Part shown: positions 53,972 through 63,260 of the stretch, piece after piece
How the letters are laid out: each line of letters begins with the position of its first letter
Position numbering within the stretch: the stretch's first letter is position 1
Assembly: GCA_036379455.1 (NCBI GenBank)
Contig: DASVGQ010000146.1
Location: forward strand, 9,393-73,392
DNA from: SCRT01 sp036379455
GTDB lineage: Bacteria > Pseudomonadota > Gammaproteobacteria > Nevskiales > Nevskiaceae
Direction of reading: 5' to 3'
Length of the DNA: 64,000 nt
Notes under the pieces: generated by a model
What the model was told of the DNA's origin: nothing
The model's database searches: none
What the model saw: the letters and a program-made list of their open reading frames with translations, nothing else
Position numbers and translations under genes: made by a program

Positions 53972-54604
53972 TCACGCCCAGGCCCCCGCGTCGGTATCGT
54001 CGATGCGCCACAGGAACCAGCTGGCGACCGACCGCCAAGGCGCCCAGCGCTTGACGACGCGCAGCGTCTGACGGTCACTCATGGGCTTGCCGCCGTGGTG
54101 CAGGCGCGCGACCCCGCGGCGCAGCCCGACGTCGCCCAGCGAGAAGACGTCCAGCCGGTCGAGCGCAAAGATGAGGAACATCTCCGCCGACCAGCGGCCG
54201 ATGCCCGGCAGCGCGTCCAGCGTGGCGATGGCGCGTTCGTCTTCCATCTGTGCCAGCTCAGCGAAGGAGAACTCACCGCGGTCGACTCGCGCCGCGATGT
54301 CGATGAGCCAACGCGACTTCGACCGCGACAGTCCCACGGCGCGCAGGCGTTCCGCCTCGATGCCGCGGAACGCGGCCGGCGTGAACAGCGGCGCACCGAG
54401 CAGCCCCGCGACGCGATCCTGGATGGCGTCCGCCGCCTTGGTTGAAAGCTGCTGGTTGATGATCGATGTGCAGAGCACGTGGAAGGCGGGGCGGGTGCGT
54501 TGCCCCAGCTGGCATGGCCCGTGGCGCGCGATGAGCGCCGCGAGCGCTTCGTCCGTGCGCGCAAGTTCGGTCTCCGCTCGCTCGAGGACTGTGCGCGGGA
54601 TCAT
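53972..54604 (-). CDS. DNA-3-methyladenine glycosylase II family protein (AlkA-like)
   Basis: A 210-residue HhH-GPD base-excision glycosylase. It has ICTS-type CTSIINQQLSTKAADAI, the helix-hairpin-helix LPGIGRWSAEMFLIFALDRL, and the catalytic Asp in DVFSLGDVGLRRG. It lacks the N-terminal beta-domain of E. coli AlkA, so it belongs to the short type. It removes alkylated purines from DNA. It is divergent from the mevalonate operon across about 254 bases. Confidence 0.88.
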   Translation of the reverse strand: MIPRTVLERAETELARTDEALAALIARHGPCQLGQRTRPAFHVLCTSIINQQLSTKAADAIQDRVAGLLGAPLFTPAAFRGIEAERLRAVGLSRSKSRWLIDIAARVDRGEFSFAELAQMEDERAIATLDALPGIGRWSAEMFLIFALDRLDVFSLGDVGLRRGVARLHHGGKPMSDRQTLRVVKRWAPWRSVASWFLWRIDDTDAGAWA

Positions 54605-54858
54605 CGCGGCATTATCGCATCGTGCCGGGCGTCATCGGCGCTGGCGCCGCGGAGGAGACGTCACTCAGCGCATGGCTCGGCTGCGACCGGGAGCCGGTTC
54701 GGTGCTGCGACATCACGGGCCGGCGGCGCATCGTCGCCGCTGTGCCCCCTCGGTCGCGGCGCGTCCCGGGGGTTCGGGCCGTGGCTTTGCAATAAACTGC
54801 GCACAGCGTGGTGCGGTGGCGGCGCGATGCCGCCGGTCGATTGGTCGGGGAGGACGAC

Positions 54859-55875
54859 GTGGGCCATCCAGGCGAAGCACTTCCCGAAGCTGCGGCGCAG
54901 GCGCATCCGAACATCGCCCTGGTGAAGTACTGGGGCAAGCGCGATCTCGAGTACAACCTGCCGGCCGTAGGCTCGCTGTCGATCACGCTGGACAACATCT
55001 CGACGCGTACGTACGTACGCTTCGATCCTGCGCTGCAGGCCGACGCGTTCACCCTCAACGGCGCGCTGCAACCGCAGGCGGTCCTCCGGGTGACGGCGTG
55101 CCTCGACCTGCTGCGCGCGCGCGCCGGCACCGCATGCCGCGCGCGGGTGACGAGCTTCAACGACTTTCCGACCGGCGCGGGACTGGCCTCGTCGGCCTCC
55201 GGTTTTGCGGCGCTCGTGACCGCCGCAGCCGCGGCGCTGGGCCTGCCGCTGAGCGACGCAGAGCGGTCGGTGCTGGCGCGCCGTGGCTCGGGGTCGGCGG
55301 CCCGCTCCATCTTCGGGGGCTATGTGGAATGGGCGCGCGGGTCGCGTCCTGATGGCACGGACTCATGCGCAGCGCAGTTGGCGGCTCCCGGGGACTGGCC
55401 GCTGCGTGTCCTGATCGCGGTGACGTCGGAGGCGCGCAAGACCGTCGGCTCCACGGCCGGCATGGTGCGCACGGTAGACACTTCGCCGTACCAGTCGGCG
55501 TGGGTGGACGGACAGGAAGGCGACCTGCGCGAAGCACGGAAAGCGGTCTCGGCGAAGGATTTCGAGCGCCTCGCCGACGTGTCGGAGTTCAGCTGTCTGA
55601 AGATGCACGCGCTGGCCATGGCCGCCCGGCCGGGCCTGCTGTACTGGAACGGCGCCACGATGGAGGGCATGCACTGCGTCCGCGCGCTGCGCCATCGCGG
55701 CGTGCCGGTGTTCTTCACGGTGGACGCGGGCCCGCAGGTAAAGGCGGTGTGTCTGCCGGCTGCGGAGACCGAAGTGGTCGAAGCCCTGCGGTCGCTGCCC
55801 GGCGTGCTGCGCGTGTTCAGCTGCGGGCTGGGAGACGGCGCACGGCGGATTGCGGCCGACCAGGTACAGGCATGA
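54859..55875 (+). CDS. mvaD: Diphosphomevalonate decarboxylase
   Basis: A 338-residue GHMP-family enzyme that converts mevalonate 5-diphosphate to isopentenyl diphosphate. Family signature NIALVKYWGKRDLEYNLP is near the start, the ATP loop is FPTGAGLASSASGFAAL (about residue 106), and ARRGSGSAARSIFGGYVEW carries the conserved Ser/Arg/Gly block. VTSEARKTVGSTAGM and MEGMHCVRALR are also typical. The start is the GTG at 54859 because GGGGAGGA lies 4 bases upstream; an earlier GTG at 54808 is weaker. It is the first gene of a coupled mevalonate operon. Confidence 0.93.
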   Translation: MGHPGEALPEAAAQAHPNIALVKYWGKRDLEYNLPAVGSLSITLDNISTRTYVRFDPALQADAFTLNGALQPQAVLRVTACLDLLRARAGTACRARVTSFNDFPTGAGLASSASGFAALVTAAAAALGLPLSDAERSVLARRGSGSAARSIFGGYVEWARGSRPDGTDSCAAQLAAPGDWPLRVLIAVTSEARKTVGSTAGMVRTVDTSPYQSAWVDGQEGDLREARKAVSAKDFERLADVSEFSCLKMHALAMAARPGLLYWNGATMEGMHCVRALRHRGVPVFFTVDAGPQVKAVCLPAAETEVVEALRSLPGVLRVFSCGLGDGARRIAADQVQA

Positions 55876-56957
55876 GCGTCCGCGCACGGGCGCCGGGCAA
55901 GCTCGTGCTGATGGGTGAGTACGCGGTGCTCGAAGGCGCGCCGGCGGTGGTCATGGCGGTGGATCGGCACGTGGCGGTGGAGGTGGGTGCCGCCAAAGGA
56001 CGCCGCTGCGAGCTGTACGCGCCGGACGTCCACGACGCGGTGCTGACCTTCGCAGTAGATGCAGGCGGCGGCGTCAAATGGGATGACGCCGCGCACGCGA
56101 TGGACTTTGCGCTGGTAGTCGCCGTCATCGGCGCGCTCGCGCAGAGTGGGCTGCTGCCATCCGCCCCGTGGCGCGCCGATCTCGACAGCGCCACCTTTTT
56201 CGATCACCGCGACGGCAGGGCCATCAAGCTGGGCCTGGGGTCGAGCGCCGCGCTGACCGCGGCGCTCGCCTCGGCGCTGGTCGCCAACGCTGGCCGTGCC
56301 GACATCCTTGCGGAACGTGGCGCGTGGCTGGAGCGGCTGCTGGCCATCCATCGCCGTTTCCAGCGAGGACGCGGCAGCGGCCTCGACGTCGCCGCCGCGG
56401 TGTACGGTGGCGAGATCGTATTTCGCAATCGCGGTACCACGGTGGATGTCGAGCGCTGCGCCTGGCCCGCGGCGGTCGAGCGCATCTACGTGTGGTCCGG
56501 GCGTTCTGCTTCGACGCGCGCGTTCCTGGAGCAGCTGACGCAGTGGCGCGACGGTGAGCCGGGCGCCTATCGCCGCTGCATGGACCGCATCGGGGCCGCC
56601 AGCGAGGCGGGCGTCGCGGCTCTCCGCGGCGGCGCAGCGGACGCTTTGCTGCGCGCCGTCGAGCGCACCACGGATGCGCTGCGCGCCCTCGATCGCGCGA
56701 GTAAAATCCGCATTTTCTCTGCAGAACACGATGCCATCGCGGACGCCGTCACGGCGGCCGGGGGCGTCTACAAACCGTGCGGGGCAGGTGGTGGTGACCT
56801 CGGTCTGGCGCTGGCCTCGGGCGAGGCCAGCGTGCGGCGTGTGACGGACGCCGTCCGGGCCGCGGGTTACCGCACCGTGGAGCTCCGCACGGACGGCTCA
56901 GGGTTGACCGTGGCGCCTCTGGCGGACGGGATGGAAGCGGAGGTCGAAACGCCATGA
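55872..56957 (+). CDS. Phosphomevalonate kinase-like GHMP kinase
   Basis: A 361-residue GHMP kinase. RARAPGKLVLMGEYAVLEGAP at the N-terminus and IKLGLGSSAALTAALASAL (about residue 118) are the GHMP motifs, RGRGSGLDVAAAVYGG is the third block, and KPCGAGGGDLGLALASG is the C-terminal GHMP loop. The GEYAVLEG start is typical of phosphomevalonate kinases (MvaK2/ERG8). By elimination it should phosphorylate 5-phosphomevalonate, since the neighbouring fusion holds mevalonate kinase and the gene before is the decarboxylase. ATGA overlaps couple it on both sides. Confidence 0.88.
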   Translation: MSVRARAPGKLVLMGEYAVLEGAPAVVMAVDRHVAVEVGAAKGRRCELYAPDVHDAVLTFAVDAGGGVKWDDAAHAMDFALVVAVIGALAQSGLLPSAPWRADLDSATFFDHRDGRAIKLGLGSSAALTAALASALVANAGRADILAERGAWLERLLAIHRRFQRGRGSGLDVAAAVYGGEIVFRNRGTTVDVERCAWPAAVERIYVWSGRSASTRAFLEQLTQWRDGEPGAYRRCMDRIGAASEAGVAALRGGAADALLRAVERTTDALRALDRASKIRIFSAEHDAIADAVTAAGGVYKPCGAGGGDLGLALASGEASVRRVTDAVRAAGYRTVELRTDGSGLTVAPLADGMEAEVETP

Positions 56958-59218
56958 CGCGCGAACGTTCGCGGGTCCCCAAGTTCTACAAGCTGTCGGT
57001 ACAGGATCGCATGCGGGTGATGCACGATCGCGGTTGGGTCAACGACGCCGACTACCGCGCGCTGGTCAGCGGCACGCACACCCTGAACGTCGGCACCGCC
57101 GACAAGATGATCGAGAACGTGGTCGGGGTCATGGGGCTGCCGGTCGGGCTGGGCCTCAACTTCCTGATCAATGACAAGGACTACATCGTCCCGCTGGTGG
57201 TGGAAGAACCCTCGATCGTGGCCGCGCTGTCCTCCGCGGCGAAGACCATGCGTTCGGCGGGAGGCTTCCGCACCAGCTCCACCGAGCCGATCCTCATCGG
57301 CCAGGTACAGGTCTGCGACATCCCCTACGTGCCGCGCGCCCGCGCCCAGCTGCTGACGCGCAAGCAGGAGATCCTCGATCTCGCGAACAGCCTGCATCCG
57401 CAGATGGTGGCGCGCGGCGGCGGTGCGAAGGACCTCGAGGTGCACGTGCATCATCTGCCCGACGGCAAGGGCGACATGCTCGTCGTGCATCTGCTGGTCG
57501 ATACGCGCGACGCGATGGGCGCGAATCTGGTCAACACCATGTGCGAGGGCGTGGCGTCGCTCGTCGAATCGATCACCGACGGCAAGGTCTTCCTGCGCAT
57601 CCTGTCGAACCTGACGGATCGCGCCTTGGCGCGTGCGAGGGTCGTCCTGCCGATCGAGAAGCTGGCGGACGGCGGCTACGACGGTGAGCAGGTGCGCGAC
57701 GGGGTCATTCTCGCCAACGATTTTGCGAGCGTCGATCCCTACCGTGCGGCCACCCACAACAAGGGCGTGATGAACGGCGTCGACGCCGTCGCGCTGGCCA
57801 CCGGCAACGACTGGCGCGCCATCGAGGCCGCGGCGCACGCTTATGCGGCGCGCGGCGGGCGATACACCTCAATGACGCGCTGGTACAAGGCGGAGAACGG
57901 CGATCTGGTGGGGGAGATCGAGCTGCCGATGAAGGTCGGCATCGTCGGCGGGCCGCTGCAGTCCAATCCGACGGTCGCGCTCAACCATCGCCTGCTGGGC
58001 ATCCACTCGGCCCGCGAGCTGGCCGAGGTCATGGCGGCGGTGGGTCTGGCGCAGAACTTCTCGGCGCTGCGTGCCCTGAGTACCGAAGGTATCCAGCAGG
58101 GTCACATGACGCTGCATGCGCGCAGTGTGGCGATGGCGGCGAAGGTCCCGCCCGAGCTGTTCGACACGGTCGTCGAGCGTCTGATCGCCAGCGGCGAGAT
58201 CAAGATCTGGAAGGCGCAGCAGCTGCTCGTGGAGGTCCGCAAGCAGTCCCGTCCGGTGGTGGCGAACGAGGCAGTCGCGCGGCTCGATGCGCGCACCGCC
58301 GGCCACGGCAAGGTGATCCTGCTCGGCGAGCATGCGGTGGTATACGGCAGCCACTGCATCGCTGCGCCGGTGCCGCTGGCGATCCAGGCGCGCGTGCAGG
58401 AGACGGATTCGGGCGGCGTGCAGCTGATGATTCCGCGCTGGGGCGTCGAGTACCGGCTGCAGCGCCAAGCCGGGCATCGCGATTCCTTCCAGAAGTCGCT
58501 CGGCATCATCTTCGACCGCCTCGGCCTCATCGAGCGTTCCATGCGCATCGAGGTCTACCCCAACGTACCGCGGGCACACGGGCTTGGCGGCTCGGCCGCG
58601 ATGGCCGTGGCGATCATCCGGGGGCTGGATGCGAAGTACGGGTTGAAGCTGTCCGACGAGGAGGTGAACGGCATCGCCTTCGAGTGCGAGAAGATCGCGC
58701 ACGGCACGCCGTCCGGGATCGACAACACCATGGCGACCTACGGGAAATTCCTCCTGTACCGGAGGGCGGAGCACGGCAAGCCGGCGCTCATGCAGGAGAT
58801 CCACGTTCCCAGGCCCTTGCCGCTTGTCATCGGGATGAGCGGCAAGGAGAGCCTGACGGCGAAGACGGTCGGCAGCGTCCGCGAGGCGTGGCAGCGCAAC
58901 CCCCCGCTCTACGAGCGGGTGTTCAAGGAGATCGACGGCATCACGCTGCAAGGCTTGAAGGCGCTGCAGGACTACGACCTGCAGAAATTGGGCGACCTGA
59001 TGAACGTCTGCCACGGGTTGCTCAATGCGCTGCGCGTGTCGAGCTGGGAGCTCGAGGAGCTGGTGCAGATCGCCCGCGACAGCGGTGCCGCCGGGGCCAA
59101 GCTGACGGGCGGCGGCGGCGGCGGTTCGATCGTGGCGCTGTGCCCGGACGGAACGGCCCCGGTAATGGAAGCGCTTCGGGCGCACGGCTACAACAGCATG
59201 GAGGTGCAGGTTGGCTAA
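56954..59218 (+). CDS. HMG-CoA reductase (class II) fused to mevalonate kinase
   Basis: A 754-residue bifunctional enzyme in one uninterrupted frame. Residues about 1-430 are a class II HMG-CoA reductase: ENVVGVMGLPVGLGLNFLIN, the catalytic Glu in VVEEPSIVAALS (E84/E85), Lys270 in HNKGVMNGVDAVALATGNDW with Asp286, and a His in GHMTLHARSVAMAA (H384/H388). Residues about 445-754 are mevalonate kinase: GHGKVILLGEHAVVYG, PRAHGLGGSAAMAVAIIRGL (about 538), GTPSGIDNTMATYG (about 583) and LTGGGGGGSIVAL (about 716). It reduces HMG-CoA to mevalonate and then phosphorylates it. ATGA overlap upstream, TTG overlap downstream. Confidence 0.95.
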   Translation: MTRERSRVPKFYKLSVQDRMRVMHDRGWVNDADYRALVSGTHTLNVGTADKMIENVVGVMGLPVGLGLNFLINDKDYIVPLVVEEPSIVAALSSAAKTMRSAGGFRTSSTEPILIGQVQVCDIPYVPRARAQLLTRKQEILDLANSLHPQMVARGGGAKDLEVHVHHLPDGKGDMLVVHLLVDTRDAMGANLVNTMCEGVASLVESITDGKVFLRILSNLTDRALARARVVLPIEKLADGGYDGEQVRDGVILANDFASVDPYRAATHNKGVMNGVDAVALATGNDWRAIEAAAHAYAARGGRYTSMTRWYKAENGDLVGEIELPMKVGIVGGPLQSNPTVALNHRLLGIHSARELAEVMAAVGLAQNFSALRALSTEGIQQGHMTLHARSVAMAAKVPPELFDTVVERLIASGEIKIWKAQQLLVEVRKQSRPVVANEAVARLDARTAGHGKVILLGEHAVVYGSHCIAAPVPLAIQARVQETDSGGVQLMIPRWGVEYRLQRQAGHRDSFQKSLGIIFDRLGLIERSMRIEVYPNVPRAHGLGGSAAMAVAIIRGLDAKYGLKLSDEEVNGIAFECEKIAHGTPSGIDNTMATYGKFLLYRRAEHGKPALMQEIHVPRPLPLVIGMSGKESLTAKTVGSVREAWQRNPPLYERVFKEIDGITLQGLKALQDYDLQKLGDLMNVCHGLLNALRVSSWELEELVQIARDSGAAGAKLTGGGGGGSIVALCPDGTAPVMEALRAHGYNSMEVQVG

Positions 59219-59807
59219 GGCTAAGACAGAGCCTGGCGACGGGGTTTCCAACGACCGCGTCGTGTCCTTCGACGACGAGCCGCTGGTGCTGGTCGACGCG
59301 CGTGACAACGAGGTGGGCTTCCTCGACAAGGCGGCGGCGCACCGCGGCAGCGGGACCTTGCATCGCGCGTTCTCGCTCTTCGTTCTCAACGGTGCGGGGG
59401 AGCTGCTCCTACAGCAGCGGGCGGCCGGCAAGCGCCTGTGGGGCGGTTACTGGTCGAACAGCTGCTGTTCGCATCCGCGGCGGGGGGAGACCATGGACGG
59501 CGCCATCCACCGGCGGCTGCAAGAGGAGCTCGGCTTCGACTGCGTCCTGCAATTCCTGTTCAAGTTCGAGTATCAGGCGCAGTTCGACGAAGACGGCGCC
59601 GAGCACGAACTCTGCTGGGTATACCTCGGGAAGACCGATGCGCCGCCGAACGTCAACGCGACGGAAATCAGTGCTACGCGGTGGCTGTCACCGGAGGCGC
59701 TGGATGCCGAGATGAGTGCACATCCAGAACGGTTTACGCCGTGGTTCAAGCTGGAATGGACACAGATCAAGCGGGATCACACAAACGCCCTGTCTCAGTT
59801 ATTATGA
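59211..59807 (+). CDS. idi: Isopentenyl-diphosphate delta-isomerase, type 1
   Basis: A 198-residue Nudix-fold IDI-1 that interconverts IPP and DMAPP. Landmarks are LHRAFSLFVLNGAGELLLQQ, the catalytic Cys in WSNSCCSHPRRGE (about residue 84), the Nudix-like AIHRRLQEELGFD, and the catalytic Glu in EHELCWVYLG. The start is a TTG at 59211 that overlaps the end of the fusion gene, with GGAGGT 5 bases upstream, so it is made in step with the pathway. Confidence 0.94.
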   Translation: MAKAKTEPGDGVSNDRVVSFDDEPLVLVDARDNEVGFLDKAAAHRGSGTLHRAFSLFVLNGAGELLLQQRAAGKRLWGGYWSNSCCSHPRRGETMDGAIHRRLQEELGFDCVLQFLFKFEYQAQFDEDGAEHELCWVYLGKTDAPPNVNATEISATRWLSPEALDAEMSAHPERFTPWFKLEWTQIKRDHTNALSQLL

Positions 59808-59867
59808 TGCAGTGCAACGTAAAAACCTGCGGCACCCATTTCGGCCGTTCCGGTTTGTGGAGATGAG

Positions 59868-61061
59868 ATGAGTATTCCTTTGATGCAGGAGTTGACGGTC
59901 GCCAAGTACATTCTTGGCAAGAAGCTCAAGGGCGAGAAGAAGTACGCGCTCACGCTGATGCTGGAGCCGTTGTTCCAGTGCAATCTGGCCTGCCCGGGTT
60001 GCGGCAAGATCGACTACGACTCCCATACGCTGAAGAAGCGGCTGTCTTACGAGGAGTGCATGCACGCGGTAGACGAATGCGGCGCGCCGATGGTGTCGAT
60101 CGCGGGCGGCGAGCCGATGATCCACAAGGACATCCAGCGCATCGTCGAAGGCTTCATCGCCAAGGGCAAATACGTCTACCTGTGCACGAACGCCATCCTC
60201 ATGGAAGGCAAGCTGGACCTGTTCAAGCCCTCGAAGCACCTGACCTTCTCGGTGCATCTGGACGGCTTGCGTGAACGTCACGACGAGAGCGTCGGCCGTG
60301 CGGGCGTGTTCGACACCGCTGTCTCCGCGATCCGCGAAGCCAAGCGGCGTGGATTCCGCGTCAATGTAAACACCACGCTGTTCACGACCGCGAAGCCCGA
60401 CGAAGTAGCCGAATTCTTCGATTTCGCGACAAACGACCTGAAGGTGGACGGCATCACCTTCTCGCCGGGGTTTGCCTACGAGCACGCGCCGCGCCAGGAC
60501 GTGTTCATGGGGCGCCGCCAGTCGAAGGACCTGTTTCGCAAGATCTTCGGCATCCGCAAGCAGAAGCACAGCAAGTGGCCGCTTTCGCAGTCCAGCCTGT
60601 TCATCGATTTCGTGTGCGGCAACCAGGGTTACCAGTGCACTGCGTGGAGCATGCCGTGCCGCAACATCAACGGCTGGCAGAAGCCCTGCTACCTGCTGGT
60701 CGATGAAGGCTACGAGCCGACGTGGAACGACCTGCTGGAGAATACGCAGTGGGACCACTACGGCGTGGGCCGCAATCCCAAGTGCGACAACTGCATGGCG
60801 CACTGTGGTTTCGAGGGCACCGCGACCGAGGACGCCATCCACCATCCGTGGAAGGCGCTATGGGTCAGCCTGCGTGGCCCGAAGCTGACCGGTCCCTACG
60901 TCCCGGACCCGCCCAAGGTGTATACGAACTGGAAGACGGCACAGCAAGTGCCGCCCGTGACGCTGGCATCGCTGGCGCCGGTCGACCCGGAAGAAACGAA
61001 GATGCGGTTCTCGCAGGCGAAGAGCGAGGCGGAAGCGGCGGAAGTCGTGCACAGCGAGTGA
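59868..61061 (+). CDS. hpnH: Hopanoid biosynthesis radical SAM protein HpnH (adenosyl hopane synthase)
   Basis: A 397-residue radical SAM enzyme that joins 5'-deoxyadenosine to diploptene, the first step to C35 hopanoids. The [4Fe-4S] cysteines are C38, C42 and C45 in FQCNLACPGCGKIDY. MVSIAGGEPMIHKDIQ and the HpnH-specific GYEPTWNDLLENTQWD and KCDNCMAHCGFEG follow, the last from a Cys-rich C-terminal motif. A strong ribosome site (GGAGATGAG) precedes the ATG. It lies 60 bases after idi, consistent with readthrough from the mevalonate operon. Confidence 0.95.
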   Translation: MSIPLMQELTVAKYILGKKLKGEKKYALTLMLEPLFQCNLACPGCGKIDYDSHTLKKRLSYEECMHAVDECGAPMVSIAGGEPMIHKDIQRIVEGFIAKGKYVYLCTNAILMEGKLDLFKPSKHLTFSVHLDGLRERHDESVGRAGVFDTAVSAIREAKRRGFRVNVNTTLFTTAKPDEVAEFFDFATNDLKVDGITFSPGFAYEHAPRQDVFMGRRQSKDLFRKIFGIRKQKHSKWPLSQSSLFIDFVCGNQGYQCTAWSMPCRNINGWQKPCYLLVDEGYEPTWNDLLENTQWDHYGVGRNPKCDNCMAHCGFEGTATEDAIHHPWKALWVSLRGPKLTGPYVPDPPKVYTNWKTAQQVPPVTLASLAPVDPEETKMRFSQAKSEAEAAEVVHSE

Positions 61062-61171
61062 TCCTGTCGCTGCGGTACGCCTCTGGCGCACGTTGAGGTA
61101 TCCCGGCCCAGTTGATCTGGGCCGGGTCGTTTCTGGCGCTGCAATCGAGATGCGGGATCGGGAGGAAAGGC

Positions 61172-62293
61172 TTGCGCGTCACAGATGCTGTATGGCTGGG
61201 CCTGGTGCTGCCGAGTGTGCTCGCGTGGGTCGGGCTTCTGGTGTTGCCGTGGCTGCCCTGGCTGAACCGGGAGCGCTTGGGGCCACAGGCCGCAGTGGAC
61301 GATTCGGATTTCTCGCGCGTCACGGTCCTGATTCCCGCACGTGACGAAGCCGACGTTCTGGCGCGGACACTGGCGGCGCTCCGTGCGCAGGCCGCGGGAT
61401 TGAAAGTGATCGTGGTGGACGACCTGTCCAGCGACGGGACGGCACAGGTCGCACGGAACGGCGGTGCAATCGTTGTCGACGGCAACGCCGTGCCGCGCGG
61501 ATGGGCCGGAAAGCTCTGGGCATTGGAGCAGGGGCTGCGCCGGGTGGATACGCCGCTGGTCCTGCTGCTGGACGCTGATATCGAGCTCAAACCGGGCATG
61601 CTCGCTGCGCTGCTGAATCGCAGGCGCGAGCGCGGCCTGCAGTTCGTGTCCGTGATGGCGGATCTGCGACGCACGACCTTCTGGGACCGGCTGCTGTTGC
61701 CGGCTTTTGTCTACTATTTTCGCCTCATCTACCCCTTTGCGCTCTCGAATGCTCCCGGCTCGCGCGTGGCGGCGGCGGCCGGTGGCTGTGTGCTCGTGGA
61801 GGTCGCCACGCTGCGTACCGTGGGCGCGTTCTCTTCCTTGCGTGGCGCGCTCATAGACGACTGCACGCTGGCGCGACGCGTCAAGGTCAGCGGCGGTCGG
61901 ACGTGGATGGGCGTCAGCCGCGGCGTCGTGAGCCTGCGGGAGTACGGAAGCCTTGCATCGATCTATCGCATGGTCGCGCGTTCGGCCTACACGCAGCTGC
62001 GCTATTCCGCCGCGTTGCTCGCAATCGTGACCGTGGTGTTCGTGCTGGTCTACTGGCTGCCGATCGCGACGCTTGTCGCGGGCAGCGGGCTCGCGTGGGC
62101 GCTGGCCTGGGTGGCCGTGGTGGCCATGGTCGTCGGCTACCTGCCGACGCTGCGCTACTATGATGCGCCGCCTTGGCTGGCCGTTCTCCTGCCGGTGACG
62201 GGCACCCTGTATCTGTGCATGACATGGGGCTCCGCGCTGCGCTACTGGCGCGGCGTGCGCTCCACGTGGAAGGGACGCAGCTACGTGCGGTGA
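61172..62293 (+). CDS. hpnB: Hopanoid-associated glycosyltransferase HpnB
   Basis: A 373-residue membrane GT2 glycosyltransferase of the HpnB type. An N-terminal helix (AVWLGLVLPSVLAWVGLLVL) is followed by the GT-A domain with VTVLIPARDEADVLARTL, VIVVDDLSSDGT and LLDADIELKPG (DxD). Three C-terminal helices lie near residues 285-360. The TTG at 61172 has GGGAGGA about 6 bases upstream; the frame is open 20 codons further but with poor sequence. The donor and acceptor sugars are not known with confidence. Confidence 0.86.
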   Translation: MRVTDAVWLGLVLPSVLAWVGLLVLPWLPWLNRERLGPQAAVDDSDFSRVTVLIPARDEADVLARTLAALRAQAAGLKVIVVDDLSSDGTAQVARNGGAIVVDGNAVPRGWAGKLWALEQGLRRVDTPLVLLLDADIELKPGMLAALLNRRRERGLQFVSVMADLRRTTFWDRLLLPAFVYYFRLIYPFALSNAPGSRVAAAAGGCVLVEVATLRTVGAFSSLRGALIDDCTLARRVKVSGGRTWMGVSRGVVSLREYGSLASIYRMVARSAYTQLRYSAALLAIVTVVFVLVYWLPIATLVAGSGLAWALAWVAVVAMVVGYLPTLRYYDAPPWLAVLLPVTGTLYLCMTWGSALRYWRGVRSTWKGRSYVR

Positions 62294-62382
62294 GGCTGCC
62301 ATCGGGCGCCCGGTTGGTCGCGACGGCAGGCCGTCGCGTGTTCACGCAGGATTCATCCGATGCTAACTAGGGTTGGACAATC

Positions 62383-63090
62383 ATGATCGTTGCGCAACGC
62401 TTGCTGATCGCAGGTCTCCTGACGGCTTGGGCGGGAGTCTGCCTCGCCGCGCCGCCATCGGGCGCCAGCAGCGCACTAACGGCGACCCCGGCGGCGCCTA
62501 CGTCTCAGGGTTCATCGGCGGGCGCCGCGGCGCCCGGACAGTCCGCCGACGTGAAGGCGGCGCGCATGTCGGTGGAACGGTTGCAGGATACCTTGCTCAA
62601 GGTCATGCAGGACGGGAAGAAGCTCGGCTACGACGGGCGTTATCGGGAACTCGACCCGGTCGTCCGCAAGGTTTTCGACTTTCCGTTGATCAGCCGCGCC
62701 GTGATGGGTCAGGACTGGGACAAGCTCGACTCCAGGCAGCAGGGTCAGCTGCGGGACATGCTCGCCAAGCTCAGCGTGTCTTCCTACGCCAAGGAATTCG
62801 ATTCCTATTCAGGGGAGCGTTTCGTGTATGGCGGAAGCCAGTCGATCGGCGGGCGCCTGCTGGTCGATTACACCTTGGAATCCGGCGGCGACAAACATCG
62901 TTTCGACTACCAGATGCAGCGCAATGACGCGGGCGCCTGGCAGATCACGAACGTGATCGTGGACGGCGTCAGCGATCTTGCGCTGAAGAGTGGCCAGTAT
63001 CGCGCGCTGTTCGCTAAGCAGGGTTATGCCGCGTTGATTGCATGGATCAGCAAGCAGATCAAGGCGAACGCGGAACACGCGACCGCCTGA
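62383..63090 (+). CDS. hpnM: Hopanoid transport-associated protein HpnM (MlaC/Ttg2 family)
   Basis: A 235-residue exported lipid-binding protein. Signal peptide MIVAQRLLIAGLLTAWAGVC with cleavage after CLAA, then a Pro/Ala/Ser-rich linker to about residue 55, then the Ttg2/MlaC fold: LQDTLLKVMQDGKKLGYDGRY, VVRKVFDFPLISRAVMGQDWD, VDYTLESGGDKHRFDYQM and WQITNVIVDGVSDLALKSGQY. HpnM is thought to help move hopanoids to the outer membrane with the HpnN transporter, which is not in the window. Confidence 0.87.
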   Translation: MIVAQRLLIAGLLTAWAGVCLAAPPSGASSALTATPAAPTSQGSSAGAAAPGQSADVKAARMSVERLQDTLLKVMQDGKKLGYDGRYRELDPVVRKVFDFPLISRAVMGQDWDKLDSRQQGQLRDMLAKLSVSSYAKEFDSYSGERFVYGGSQSIGGRLLVDYTLESGGDKHRFDYQMQRNDAGAWQITNVIVDGVSDLALKSGQYRALFAKQGYAALIAWISKQIKANAEHATA

Positions 63091-63260
63091 TGGAGCCGTC
63101 GCGACCGTGCCGCGATCGCGAGCCGCATGGCGCTTGCTGGCGACATCGACGGATGGTTTGTGCGAAAATCCGCGCGCTCCGACGGGCGCGGATCATCTCG
63201 TGGCGCGCCACCGCACGGTTGCGTTCTGGCCTTCAATCATCCTAGCGGGGAATCCTGATC

